Shown here piece by piece: positions 9,637 through 19,239 of a stretch of DNA of 64,000 nucleotides. The notes beneath the pieces were generated by a model that was not told the DNA's origin, did not search any database, and was given only the letters and a program-made list of their open reading frames with translations. Every line of letters begins with the position of its first letter. Position 1 is the stretch's first letter. The stretch is from Acinetobacter modestus (GTDB taxonomy: Bacteria; Pseudomonadota; Gammaproteobacteria; Pseudomonadales; Moraxellaceae). The stretch covers positions 248,001 to 312,000 of the forward strand of contig NZ_BMDV01000003.1 in NCBI RefSeq assembly GCF_014636095.1, in the 5' to 3' direction. The position numbers and the translations under genes are program-made.

Positions 9637-12207
9637 TTATTGAATATTATTAATTAAATTTTCAATACCATCATGTTCTTTTTGAGGTGATGCTGTTCCC
9701 ATCGCTGGCGGCTGTTTTTTCGCGGGAACAATAATTTGCTCTTCATCAGATGGTGTTGTATCTGGTAAATCTGAGAAGTCAGTTTGCGCTGAGCGAGTTG
9801 GTGCAACTGGAGCAGGACGATAAAGTGGGCGTGCTAATGGTGGTGAAGCACGATATTCTTTTTGCCCTTCATTTTTCTCCAGTTGTAACTTGTCGAATGA
9901 AATTGGATCTTTCGCGTCTTTATCGAAATGTACCCAAGCCGATGGTGTATCTTTAAGTGAATTCGCCATGAAATTTGTCCAAATTGGTAAAGCAGCAACT
10001 CCACCGTATTCACGTCGACCGAGTGTGCGTGGTTGATCGAAACCAACCCAAGCGATTGCAACTAATTTTCCATTAAAACCTGCAAACCATGCATCTTTGG
10101 CGTCATTGGTTGTTCCTGTTTTCCCGCCTAAATCGTCACGACCGATTTTAAGTGCTGCTCGTCCCGTACCATGCTGAATCACATCACGTAAAATGTTAGC
10201 CATATCATAAGCTGAGCTGGATTTTAAAATGCGTTGAGCTTGGCGATAATTACTATTTGTCGTTGCGGCTGTTTGGGGATCAGATGCTACAGTTTCAGAT
10301 GCGGCAGATACATCATCTAAAGTTTGATTGGTGATTTCATTTACAGCATCTTGCTCTTGAACAGCGTCGGCTGTTGCATAGGCATTTGGATCACTAATAC
10401 ATGGGATACAAGCATATTCTGGACTTGCTTCATAAATTACTTTGCCTGAAGCATCTTCTATTCGTTTAATAAAATGGGGTTGAATGCGATAACCGCCATT
10501 TGCAAAAGTGGCATAGCCTGTTGCCATTTGAACAGGGAGTACTTGAGGTGTCCCTAATGCGATTGTGTAGTTGCGAGGAATTTGATCTTCTTGTAATCCA
10601 AAATCCATAAATAGTTGGCGTGTGCGTTCAATTCCCACAGTTTGTAATAAACGAACAGAGACCGTATTTCTTGACAAATATAATGCACGACGTAGAGGAA
10701 TCATGCCTAAGTAACGCCCATCTGAGTTTTTGGGAGACCATTTACCAATACTGATGGGGCTATCATTGACCATGCTATAAGGTGTCATACCACGTTCAAG
10801 TGCCAATGCATAAACAAATGGTTTAATAGTGGAACCGGGTTGTCTCCACCCTTGTAATGCACGATTAAACTTAGATTGATAAAAACTATAGCCGCCAACA
10901 ACAGCTTCTATTGAGCCATCATTTGGATTCAAGGCAATCAATTGACCTTGAACTTTAGGAACCTGTACTAAAGACCAAACAGTTTTGTTTTCATTTGGAC
11001 GTAATCGAATAATATCTTTCACTTTAACGATTTGTGAAGCATTCGACATAGCGCCGCCTACACTGTTAGCATTCCGATAAGGGCGAACCCATGACATTCC
11101 TGCCCAATTTACGGTAACTGTTGAGCCATCTTGCATCAAAGCATCAAAAGAATTGTTATTAACTTTTATGACTTGTGCTGGATAGGTATTTGCATATGGA
11201 ACAAACTGGTTAAGAGGTTTGTCATGTGCTTCTGGTCCACGCCAACCATGCCGGCGATCATATGCTTCTAAACCGTCTTGAATTGATTCTTCAGCGTAAC
11301 GTTGGCGGTTACTATCAATCGTCGTATACACCTTGTACCCTGAATCAATTGCTTGCTCGCCAAAGTTTTCAACCAATTCTGAACGAACCATTTCGCCAAC
11401 ATAAGGGAAAACATTACTGACAGAGCGATCAATCATATTAAGGTTGATTGGCTCAGCAACAGCTTTTTGGTATTGACTCTGATTAATATAGCCAAGTTGT
11501 AGCATACGCCCTAAAATCCAATTCCGGCGTTCAAGTGCTCGTTCTGGGTTTACGACAGGATTGTATTTTGATGGTGCTTTAGGTAATCCTGCAATCATTG
11601 CCATTTGCGCAATGGTGAGCTGATTAATATTTTTGTTGTAATAGATTTGTGCAGCTGCAGCAATTCCGTAAGCATTTTTGCCTAAGAAGATCTTATTGAC
11701 GTATGAGCTTAGAATTTCTTGTTTGGTGAGATTTTGCTCGATTTTGCGAGCAAGAAAAACTTCAGTTAGTTTGCGTTTAAGTGTTCGTTCTGGACTCAAA
11801 TAATAATTTTTTGCTACCTGCATGGTAATGGTTGAACCACCAGTTTGTACATCTGACCCTGTAATAGATTCTGTTAGTGCCCGCCCCAAGCCCTTAAAAC
11901 TAATCCCATTATGCTCAAAAAATGACGAATCTTCTGCTGCTAGAAATGCATGAATAAACGCTGGTGGAATCTGTTCATATTTCACTGGAATGGAAAGTTT
12001 GCCGCCATATTCTGCAATTAACTTATTATCTGCCGTGTAAACTTGCAATGGTTTTAGTAAAGGCGCCTTTTTTAATGAACTCATATCAGGCAAAGAGGGT
12101 GCTAGATAGAGATACATGCCATAAAATCCCATCGGAAGTGAGACTAATATAATAATAAGCATCAAAAAAAATGGACGAACAATACCAGAACTGGATAGCT
12201 TTTTCAT
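9637..12207 (-). CDS. mrcA: Bifunctional penicillin-binding protein 1A
   Basis: This 856 aa class A PBP polymerises glycan strands and cross-links them at the inner membrane. A transmembrane helix spans about residues 12-34. The GT51 glycosyltransferase domain carries Glu92 in AAEDSSFFEH and GGSTITMQVAKNYYL. An OB-like linker follows. The transpeptidase domain holds the nucleophile Ser459 in PGSTIKP, then SRN and KTGTT. A poorly conserved insert containing a CxxC pair (ACIPC) and an acidic stretch lies between the core and the KTG motif. The C-terminus is a Pro-rich disordered tail. It faces away from the pilM operon and is monocistronic. Confidence 0.96.
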   Translation of the reverse strand: MKKLSSSGIVRPFFLMLIIILVSLPMGFYGMYLYLAPSLPDMSSLKKAPLLKPLQVYTADNKLIAEYGGKLSIPVKYEQIPPAFIHAFLAAEDSSFFEHNGISFKGLGRALTESITGSDVQTGGSTITMQVAKNYYLSPERTLKRKLTEVFLARKIEQNLTKQEILSSYVNKIFLGKNAYGIAAAAQIYYNKNINQLTIAQMAMIAGLPKAPSKYNPVVNPERALERRNWILGRMLQLGYINQSQYQKAVAEPINLNMIDRSVSNVFPYVGEMVRSELVENFGEQAIDSGYKVYTTIDSNRQRYAEESIQDGLEAYDRRHGWRGPEAHDKPLNQFVPYANTYPAQVIKVNNNSFDALMQDGSTVTVNWAGMSWVRPYRNANSVGGAMSNASQIVKVKDIIRLRPNENKTVWSLVQVPKVQGQLIALNPNDGSIEAVVGGYSFYQSKFNRALQGWRQPGSTIKPFVYALALERGMTPYSMVNDSPISIGKWSPKNSDGRYLGMIPLRRALYLSRNTVSVRLLQTVGIERTRQLFMDFGLQEDQIPRNYTIALGTPQVLPVQMATGYATFANGGYRIQPHFIKRIEDASGKVIYEASPEYACIPCISDPNAYATADAVQEQDAVNEITNQTLDDVSAASETVASDPQTAATTNSNYRQAQRILKSSSAYDMANILRDVIQHGTGRAALKIGRDDLGGKTGTTNDAKDAWFAGFNGKLVAIAWVGFDQPRTLGRREYGGVAALPIWTNFMANSLKDTPSAWVHFDKDAKDPISFDKLQLEKNEGQKEYRASPPLARPLYRPAPVAPTRSAQTDFSDLPDTTPSDEEQIIVPAKKQPPAMGTASPQKEHDGIENLINNIQ

Positions 12208-12369
12208 AATAAGTAAGTTTTAATAAGAGCGAATGGCAAACTAATTATGGTCAGTATATCCTTTAGCCTTACGGATTGTTAGATGAGATATTGTATCCGT
12301 ATCAATTAAAGACCAAAACAAATTAGTGAGTTGTATTTTTGGGGATAAAAAAATAAATAGGAATGTACT

Positions 12370-13428
12370 GTGCTCAGGTTATATCGTAAACCAAATAAGG
12401 GGTTAGTAGGGGTCGATATTAGTTCGACAACTGTTAAGTTATTGGAGCTCTCTGTAAAGAACGGTAGATATTGGGTTGAAAGCTATGCTGTGATGCCACT
12501 GCCTGAAAACAGTGTCGTAGAAAAAAGCATTCTCAATCCAGAAGCAGTTGGTGACGCGCTTGAAAGAGTCGTTAACCTTGCGAATCCGCGTACGACGAAT
12601 GTGGCTATAGCTGTGCCAACTTCAATGGTAATTAATAAAATCATTGAAATGGATGCAGATATGACAGCCGATGAACGAGAAGTTCAAATTCGTATGGATG
12701 CTGAGCAATACATTCCGTTCCCATTAGATGAAGTAAGTCTAGATTTTGAGGTCTTATCTGACAAACTAGCAAACCCAAATCGTGTAAATGTATTGTTAGT
12801 GGCAACGCGTACAGAAAATGTTGACACGCGTGTAGAAGTTCTTGAACTGGCTAATTTATCTGCAAAAATTGCTGATGTCGAAAGCTATGCCATGGAACGC
12901 GCTTTCAGTGTATTCGCAGATACTTTACCAATGGGTGCAAACACAGTTGGTATTTTAGATATTGGTCATACTATGACCACCTTATCTGTCATGCAGAAAG
13001 GTAAAATTATCTATACACGTGAACAGGTATTTGGCGGTCGACAGCTAACCCAAGATGTTCAGAGCCGTTATGGTTTGTCTTTTGAAGAGGCTGGGCGCGC
13101 GAAAAAAGAAAGAACACTTCCGGATGACTATGATACTGAAGTACTTGAACCCTTTTTAGATGCCGTAGTTCAACAGGCAGCTCGCTCACTTCAATTTTTC
13201 TTTTCATCATCACAATTCAATGAGATTGATCATATTTTATTGGCAGGTGGTAATGCCAATATTCCTGGTTTAGCCAAGTTGTTACAGCAAAAACTAGGTT
13301 ATCGCGTCACGATTGCCAATCCATTCTTACAAATGGGCTTTTCTCCGCAAATTGATATTAAAAAAATTGAAAATGATGCTTCCTCATTGATGGTTGCATG
13401 TGGTTTAGCATTGAGGAGTTTTGATTAA
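12370..13428 (+). CDS. pilM: Type IV pilus assembly protein PilM
   Basis: This 352 aa actin-like cytoplasmic protein docks onto the N-terminus of PilN and couples the ATPases to the membrane alignment complex. Actin-fold signatures are VGVDISSTTVKLLEL near the start, GILDIGHTMTTLSVM in the middle and ILLAGGNANIPGL near the C-terminus. The start is GTG at 12370, since no better ATG precedes the conserved region. It overlaps pilN by one base. The 162 bases in front, shared with divergent mrcA, must hold the promoter of the pilMNOPQ operon. Confidence 0.95.
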   Translation: MLRLYRKPNKGLVGVDISSTTVKLLELSVKNGRYWVESYAVMPLPENSVVEKSILNPEAVGDALERVVNLANPRTTNVAIAVPTSMVINKIIEMDADMTADEREVQIRMDAEQYIPFPLDEVSLDFEVLSDKLANPNRVNVLLVATRTENVDTRVEVLELANLSAKIADVESYAMERAFSVFADTLPMGANTVGILDIGHTMTTLSVMQKGKIIYTREQVFGGRQLTQDVQSRYGLSFEEAGRAKKERTLPDDYDTEVLEPFLDAVVQQAARSLQFFFSSSQFNEIDHILLAGGNANIPGLAKLLQQKLGYRVTIANPFLQMGFSPQIDIKKIENDASSLMVACGLALRSFD

Positions 13429-14072
13429 TGGCAAAGATTAACTTACTCCCTTGGCGTGATGAGCTAAGAGAACAAAAAAAGAAACAGTTCGTTGCATTTT
13501 GTGCTGGGGTGGCAGCATTAGGCGTAGTATCGGTTTTTTCTGGATGGATGTACTTTGATCATAAATTGAATGATCAGGAGCAGGCAAATCAGTTGATTGT
13601 AAGTACCAATCAGAATTTAGATACTCAACTTAAGTCATTAGATGGTTTGCAAGAACGACGTAATGCAATTATTGAGCGTATGAAGTTAATTCAAGGCTTA
13701 CAGGGACAGCGTCCTATTACAGTGCGTTTAGTTGATGAGCTAGTGCGAGTAACACCACCTACAATGTACTTGACAAAATTTACCCGTACAGGTGATAAGT
13801 TTACCATTGAGGGTAAAGCAGAAAGCCCAAATACCGTTGCTGAGCTTTTAAGAAATCTAGAAGCTTCACCTTGGTATCGTAATGCGTTTATGAATTCATT
13901 TTTGGCAGCAAGTGATCAAAAAGATAAAACAGCAAGTTCTTTAGTTCCTCGAATTGAAGAAAATTATGGTAGTTTTCTGGTTACTGTCGATTTGGGGGAG
14001 ATAGGGACAACAGCTGAAGCTGACTCAACTTTAGAAGCAGCAGCATCAGGGACAGCAGGGGTGACAAAATGA
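13428..14072 (+). CDS. pilN: Type IV pilus inner-membrane protein PilN
   Basis: This 214 aa bitopic protein is part of the PilMNOP alignment complex. The cytoplasmic N-terminus has the conserved PilM-binding motif INLLPWRDE (residues 4-12). A transmembrane helix follows at about 23-43, then a coiled-coil segment and a ferredoxin-like periplasmic domain (LVRVTPPTMYLTKFTRTGDKFTIEGKA region). Its start overlaps the pilM stop and its end overlaps the pilO start by four bases, showing tight translational coupling. Confidence 0.95.
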   Translation: MAKINLLPWRDELREQKKKQFVAFCAGVAALGVVSVFSGWMYFDHKLNDQEQANQLIVSTNQNLDTQLKSLDGLQERRNAIIERMKLIQGLQGQRPITVRLVDELVRVTPPTMYLTKFTRTGDKFTIEGKAESPNTVAELLRNLEASPWYRNAFMNSFLAASDQKDKTASSLVPRIEENYGSFLVTVDLGEIGTTAEADSTLEAAASGTAGVTK

Positions 14073-14815
14073 ACTTAGAGAAATCGGATGATTTAAATCA
14101 GGAAGTCGCTGTTGTAAAGAAAAAGAAGATGACGTTCGAGCAATTTTTCCAACAGTTTAATACGTTGGACATGAATAATTATGGTGGCTGGCCTCTATCT
14201 GTAAAAATCACTTGTTGGATTTTCGTTTTTCTAGCAGTTATTGCTCTAGGATATTTTGTTGTCATTAAAAAACAACTTGACAATATAACCAGCGCGCAAG
14301 CACAAGAGCAAAATTTATTAAATGAATTTAAAGAAAAAGATTCTAAATTACGTAATTTGCAGCAATACCAAGCTCAATTACAAGAAATGGAAGCAAATTT
14401 CAATCAACAATTAGAGCAACTACCGAAAGAAACTGAAATTCCAAGCTTGGTTGAAGATATTAATTTAACGGGTGTTAACTCTGGGTTGAAGTTCAAAAAT
14501 ATTCGTTTGGAAAGTGAAGTAAAACAAGAATTTTTTATTGAGCAGCCAATTAGTATCGAAGCTACGGGTGATTATCACGCCTTTGGTGCTTTTGTTACAG
14601 GGATTGCTGCATTGCCGCGCATCGTAACGTTGCATGATTTTGTTGTTGAAGCTGGAAAAGCAGATTCGTTAAAGGCATCAGACATTCCTGTCGTAAATTA
14701 CTCAATTAAAGCAAAAACATATCGTTATATTAGTCCTGAAGAGCAAGTTGAGAAAGAATCTATCACTCAACCAGCTACAACGACAACTCCAGCAGTTCAA
14801 GGAGGGCAGCACTGA
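14069..14815 (+). CDS. pilO: Type IV pilus inner-membrane protein PilO
   Basis: This 248 aa protein pairs with PilN in the periplasm to form the alignment complex. The cytoplasmic tail has about 47 residues, then comes a transmembrane helix (about 48-68), a coiled coil (about 75-115) and the PilO domain. The tail segment TFEQFFQQFNTLDMNNYGGWP is typical. It overlaps both pilN (4 bases) and pilP (1 base). Confidence 0.95.
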   Translation: MNLEKSDDLNQEVAVVKKKKMTFEQFFQQFNTLDMNNYGGWPLSVKITCWIFVFLAVIALGYFVVIKKQLDNITSAQAQEQNLLNEFKEKDSKLRNLQQYQAQLQEMEANFNQQLEQLPKETEIPSLVEDINLTGVNSGLKFKNIRLESEVKQEFFIEQPISIEATGDYHAFGAFVTGIAALPRIVTLHDFVVEAGKADSLKASDIPVVNYSIKAKTYRYISPEEQVEKESITQPATTTTPAVQGGQH

Positions 14816-15342
14816 TGAATAATTATAAAATAATATCTGCTCTATTTATTACCATAAGCTTGGTTGGTTGTGATTCTCGTATTGATGCCGTAAATCAACA
14901 AATGGCAGATATTCGTAATTTACCTCCGTTACCTATTGAGCCTGCACCGATATTTACTCCTGTACCATTATTTAATTATGCAGCTCATCAATTAAAAAGC
15001 CCATTTATGCCGAGTTCATTAGCTGCAGAATTAAGAATAATGGCAGGTAAACGTGTTTATCCAAACCTTAATCGTCAACCTCAACCATTAGAAAGTTATG
15101 CATTAGAAGCTTTAAATATGAAAGGTACGATGCGTGGTAAAGCGAATGAAACTATTGCCTTGATCCAAACACCTGATGGACAGATTGAACGTGTTCAAGT
15201 TGGTAGCTATCTAGGAATGAACCAAGGGCGAATCATTAAGATCAACCCGACTCAAATTGATTTAGTAGAGATTGTGCCAGATGGGCGAGAGGGTTATGTT
15301 GAAAGACCACGGACGCTCGTTTTAATTGGGCCAATATCTTAG
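14815..15342 (+). CDS. pilP: Type IV pilus lipoprotein PilP
   Basis: This 175 aa inner-membrane lipoprotein links the PilNO complex to the PilQ secretin. The signal peptide ends in a lipobox (SLVGC, Cys19). The mature protein has a Pro-rich disordered N-terminal region that binds PilNO. The C-terminal beta domain (ALNMKGTMRGKANETIALI region) contacts the periplasmic part of PilQ. It overlaps pilO by one base, and pilQ begins 16 bases after its stop. Confidence 0.95.
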   Translation: MNNYKIISALFITISLVGCDSRIDAVNQQMADIRNLPPLPIEPAPIFTPVPLFNYAAHQLKSPFMPSSLAAELRIMAGKRVYPNLNRQPQPLESYALEALNMKGTMRGKANETIALIQTPDGQIERVQVGSYLGMNQGRIIKINPTQIDLVEIVPDGREGYVERPRTLVLIGPIS

Positions 15343-15358
15343 GATTAAGGGAATAACA

Positions 15359-17536
15359 ATGAAAAAACAGTTTAAAAATTCTTTATTTGGGGAAGTCAAG
15401 ACTATGAGCCATGCATTCCGTCAATTTTCAATGGGTGCAGTCGCGATTGCAATTATGCAAGTTGCATCTGCACAGGTGAGTATGACGAATATTGTTCCAA
15501 TGAGTTTGGCTGACCAAGGTACAGAAATCCGTGTGATGTTTGATGGTCTGCCACCACAACCGCAGGCATATCAATTAGAGCAACCCTCAAGATTGATTTT
15601 AGATTTTGATAAGGCACAACAAAATCTAAAACAAAAATCGATCCCTGTATCAACTGCTGAAGCATCATCTATAGACCTTGCAGCAGATGATCAACGTTCA
15701 CGTTTAGTGGTCAATTTAAAAGAGGCAGGAGCTTTTACTACGCGCATTGAAGGCAATACTTTTGTTCTAAAAATTAATTCTGTGCAGCCTATAAATAATT
15801 CACGTAATACAACTATTGCTAGACAACCACAGCAAGGTGTGTCGAATATTGGGTTCCAGCGTGGTGCACAAGGTGAAGGACTAGTTGTTGTAGATTTGTT
15901 AGGCAGTAATACACCTGTAGATGTGCAACAGCAAGGTAGTAAAATTGTTATCCGTACGATGGGTAATAAAATTCCTATGCATTTAGCTCGCCGTTTAAAT
16001 ACCAATGATTTTGCAACACCTGTTGCAAGCGTAGATGCTTATAATGACAAAGGAAACGGTGTTATTACAATTCAATCGGCAGGTAGTTATGAGTACATGG
16101 CTTACCAAGCGGAAAATAAATTAACGATTAGCCTAAAACGCCCTGAAGATAAGTCTCCTGCGAAGGCTAAAGCACAAGTCTATACTGGAAATAAGATATC
16201 CTTAGACTTTCAGGATATCGAAGTACGTCGAGTTCTGCAGTTACTGGCAGATTTCACTAGTATAAATATGGTCGCAGCTGATACGGTTCAAGGCAATATT
16301 ACTTTACGTCTGAAAGATGTACCTTGGGATCAAGCTTTAGATATTGTTCTTAAAACCAAGAATTTAGATAAGCGTCGTAATGGCAATGTAATGTGGATTG
16401 CCCCAGTCTCAGAATTAATAAAATCTGAAGAAGAGGAGGCAAAAGCTATTGCACAAAGTATTAAACTTTCTCCAATACAAACAGAATATATTAAGTTGAG
16501 TTATGCAAAAGCTGCAGATGTACTCAAATTAATTGAAGAGTCTCGTGATGGTAAAGGTGGAACATCAAATAGAACAGCTAACTCTGACTCATTAGCTTTA
16601 GAAAGTCTATTAAGTTCTCGTGGCAGTGCCGTAGCAGATACTCGTACTAATACTTTAATTATCAATGATACAGCCCTGAATATTGATAAAATACGGAAGT
16701 TGATTGATTTGTTAGATGTATCAGTTAAGCAGGTAATGATTGAGGCACGTATTGTAAGTGCAAGTACCGATTTTACGAAAGAAATGGGTGTTAAATGGGG
16801 TATTCTATCGCAAGGTATTACTAGTAATAATGATTTGTTAGTAGGTGGTAGTAATACTACTTTATGGAACTTAAGAAAGCCTACTAAAGATAGTGATACA
16901 GGGGGGTGGAAATATGAAATTGAACGTCCAAGTAACCTAAATGTTGATTTGGGGGCAACAGCAGTAGGTGCGAGTCGTATTGCTTTTGGTTTAATCAGTT
17001 TGTCAGATTTTATGCTGGATCTAGAACTGTCTGCGGTTCAGGCGGATGGTTATGGTGAAGTCATTTCAACGCCTAAAGTTATGACTGCGGATAAACAAAC
17101 TGCAAAAATTGAGTCAGGTACTCAAGTTCCTTTTTCATCCTCAACGGGTACTGGGGCAAATGCAACGCCGAAAATCGAATTTAAAGATGTGGTATTAAGT
17201 TTAGATGTAACGCCGAGTATTACACCAGATGGAAAGGTTCAAATGAATCTTGATATTAAGAAAGATAGTATTGCTGGTGTAACCCCTCAAGGACAATTCT
17301 ATTTTAATAAAAACATGGTGAATACTAATGTCTTGGTTAATAATGGTGAAACGGTGGTATTAGGCGGTATTTTTGAACAAGAAAATCTAAACAAACAAAC
17401 CAAGGTGCCATTTTTAGGTGATTTACCTTTCATGGGCAAATTATTCCGTCGTGATTCGAAAACTGAAAATAAACGTGAACTACTTATTTTTGTGACACCA
17501 AGAATTGTTAATGACACTTTGACGAGAAATCATTAA
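15359..17536 (+). CDS. pilQ: Type IV pilus secretin PilQ
   Basis: This is a 725 aa outer-membrane secretin that forms the gated pore for the pilus, and in transforming species for DNA entry. The N-terminal signal region ends near VASAQVS. Two AMIN-type beta domains follow (about residues 50-270), then the STN/N0 domain (KISLDFQDIEVRRVLQLLADFT), the N1 domain and the secretin core with the closing motif VPFLGDLPFMGKLFR. I chose the ATG at 15359 because the upstream frame from 15326 lies inside pilP. An in-frame ATG at 15404 is an alternative that gives a shorter signal peptide. Confidence 0.95.
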   Translation: MKKQFKNSLFGEVKTMSHAFRQFSMGAVAIAIMQVASAQVSMTNIVPMSLADQGTEIRVMFDGLPPQPQAYQLEQPSRLILDFDKAQQNLKQKSIPVSTAEASSIDLAADDQRSRLVVNLKEAGAFTTRIEGNTFVLKINSVQPINNSRNTTIARQPQQGVSNIGFQRGAQGEGLVVVDLLGSNTPVDVQQQGSKIVIRTMGNKIPMHLARRLNTNDFATPVASVDAYNDKGNGVITIQSAGSYEYMAYQAENKLTISLKRPEDKSPAKAKAQVYTGNKISLDFQDIEVRRVLQLLADFTSINMVAADTVQGNITLRLKDVPWDQALDIVLKTKNLDKRRNGNVMWIAPVSELIKSEEEEAKAIAQSIKLSPIQTEYIKLSYAKAADVLKLIEESRDGKGGTSNRTANSDSLALESLLSSRGSAVADTRTNTLIINDTALNIDKIRKLIDLLDVSVKQVMIEARIVSASTDFTKEMGVKWGILSQGITSNNDLLVGGSNTTLWNLRKPTKDSDTGGWKYEIERPSNLNVDLGATAVGASRIAFGLISLSDFMLDLELSAVQADGYGEVISTPKVMTADKQTAKIESGTQVPFSSSTGTGANATPKIEFKDVVLSLDVTPSITPDGKVQMNLDIKKDSIAGVTPQGQFYFNKNMVNTNVLVNNGETVVLGGIFEQENLNKQTKVPFLGDLPFMGKLFRRDSKTENKRELLIFVTPRIVNDTLTRNH

Positions 17537-17573
17537 TATATTTTGAATAATCGCAATTAATATAGGTGGCGCG

Positions 17574-18113
17574 TTGCAAGGCAAAGCGTTTGAAACCCTA
17601 CCAAATATTTATTTGGTAGGGCCGATGGGGGCAGGAAAAACAACAGTTGGTCGACATTTAGCAGAATTGTTGGGGCGTGAATTCATTGATAGTGATCATG
17701 AAATTGAGCGTAAAACAGGTGCTACAATCCCTTGGATTTTTGAAAAAGAGGGCGAATCTGGTTTTCGAGCACGTGAAACTAATGTGTTAAATGACCTAAC
17801 TGCACGTTCTGCCCTTGTTTTGGCGACTGGTGGTGGTGCGGTAACACAATCGGAAAATCGAAAGTTTTTAAAACAGCGAGGTATCGTTGTTTATCTATAT
17901 ACTCCTGTAGAGCTTCAGCTACAGCGAACTCATCGCGATAAGAATCGTCCATTGTTGCAAGTAGAAAACCCAGAAAAGAAATTAAGAGATTTGTTAACTG
18001 TGCGAGATCCACTTTATCGTGAGGTTGCACATTTCATTGTTGAAACAAATCAGGGTGCAGCGCGAGACTTAGCGCAAAAAATTCTACAGCTTATTTTATC
18101 TAAACAAATTTAG
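17574..18113 (+). CDS. aroK: Shikimate kinase AroK
   Basis: This 179 aa kinase phosphorylates shikimate at the 3-hydroxyl in aromatic amino acid synthesis. The Walker A loop is GPMGAGKTT (residues 16-24), the shikimate-binding DSDHEIE and ESGFRARE segments follow, then the ATGGGAV loop and the lid region RTHRDKNRPLL. The start is TTG at 17574; no ATG precedes the conserved core, and GGTGGCG upstream may serve as the ribosome site. The pilQ-aroK-aroB order is the common gammaproteobacterial arrangement. Confidence 0.94.
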   Translation: MQGKAFETLPNIYLVGPMGAGKTTVGRHLAELLGREFIDSDHEIERKTGATIPWIFEKEGESGFRARETNVLNDLTARSALVLATGGGAVTQSENRKFLKQRGIVVYLYTPVELQLQRTHRDKNRPLLQVENPEKKLRDLLTVRDPLYREVAHFIVETNQGAARDLAQKILQLILSKQI

Positions 18114-18137
18114 TAATTTTCTTGTTGGTCTAATTTT

Positions 18138-19220
18138 ATGCAAACACTACATGTTGAATTGGGTGATCGTCGCTATCCTATTTTTATTGGAAGTAATTTA
18201 AATCCCAGAGATTTGCTAGCGCCATATATTCATGGTCGACAAGTGATGTTGGTTTCCAATACAACCGTTGCACCATTATATTTGCAACATTATGTTGATG
18301 GATTGCGCCAGTTAGATAAACAGATTGCACAATGTATTTTACCCGACGGTGAGCAATTTAAAGACATTGAACATTTGAATTTAATTTTTGATGCGCTTTT
18401 GGAATCAGGTTTTAATCGTGATTGCACAGTGCTTGCATTAGGTGGTGGAGTCATTGGTGATATGGCTGGTTTTGCATCAGCTTGTTTCCAGCGCGGAGTG
18501 AATTTTATTCAAGTACCAACTACATTATTATCTCAAGTTGATTCAAGTGTGGGTGGGAAGACAGGAATCAATCATCCATTAGGTAAAAACATGTTGGGTG
18601 CGTTTCAGCAACCTCAAGTTGTATTAGCGGATATGGCACAGCTTGATACTTTACCAGACCGTGAACTTTCTGCTGGTTTGGCTGAAGTGATTAAATATGC
18701 ATTACTAGGTGATGTGGATTTTCTAGTATGGTTAGAACAGAACATGGATGCGCTTGTTGCACGTGATGCGAATTTACTCGCAGAAGCAGTCTATCGTTCA
18801 TGCGCACATAAAGCTAAAATTGTGGCTAATGATGAAAAAGAGCAGGGTGAGCGTGCACTTCTAAATTTAGGGCATACTTTTGGGCATGCAATCGAATCCT
18901 ATCTAGGTTATGGGGTATGGTTACATGGTGAAGCGGTTGCAACAGGTATGGTCATGGCGGCAGACTTGTCACATCGCTTAGGTTGGATATCTGCTGAAGA
19001 TGTTGAGCGTACAAAAAGAATTATTCTACGTGCCCATTTACCGATATCATGTCCACAGATTCCACTCGACGAATTTTTGGCTTATATGTCGCATGATAAA
19101 AAAGTACTCAATGGCCAATTACGTTTGGTTTTACTTAAAAAGTTAGGCCAGGCCATCATTACCAAAGATTTTGATGTGGATTTAATGAAGCAAACGATTC
19201 TTGCGAACCAATCTTCATAA
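18138..19220 (+). CDS. aroB: 3-dehydroquinate synthase AroB
   Basis: This 360 aa NAD- and Zn-dependent enzyme cyclises DAHP to 3-dehydroquinate, the second step of the shikimate pathway. Family motifs are the NAD-binding [36 protein letters not shown], the metal-binding [12 protein letters not shown] (Glu), and [12 protein letters not shown] (His) with the later [10 protein letters not shown]. It begins 24 bases after aroK. The next gene starts 19 bases after its stop. Confidence 0.97.
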   Translation: MQTLHVELGDRRYPIFIGSNLNPRDLLAPYIHGRQVMLVSNTTVAPLYLQHYVDGLRQLDKQIAQCILPDGEQFKDIEHLNLIFDALLESGFNRDCTVLALGGGVIGDMAGFASACFQRGVNFIQVPTTLLSQVDSSVGGKTGINHPLGKNMLGAFQQPQVVLADMAQLDTLPDRELSAGLAEVIKYALLGDVDFLVWLEQNMDALVARDANLLAEAVYRSCAHKAKIVANDEKEQGERALLNLGHTFGHAIESYLGYGVWLHGEAVATGMVMAADLSHRLGWISAEDVERTKRIILRAHLPISCPQIPLDEFLAYMSHDKKVLNGQLRLVLLKKLGQAIITKDFDVDLMKQTILANQSS

Positions 19221-19239
19221 TCAATATATTGAGAAAAAT

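Noticed and set aside
10320..10460. CxxC-containing insert in PBP1A as a sign of gene fusion
   Set aside because: Similar inserts with a CxxC occur in PBP1A of related bacteria; nothing suggests a foreign domain.
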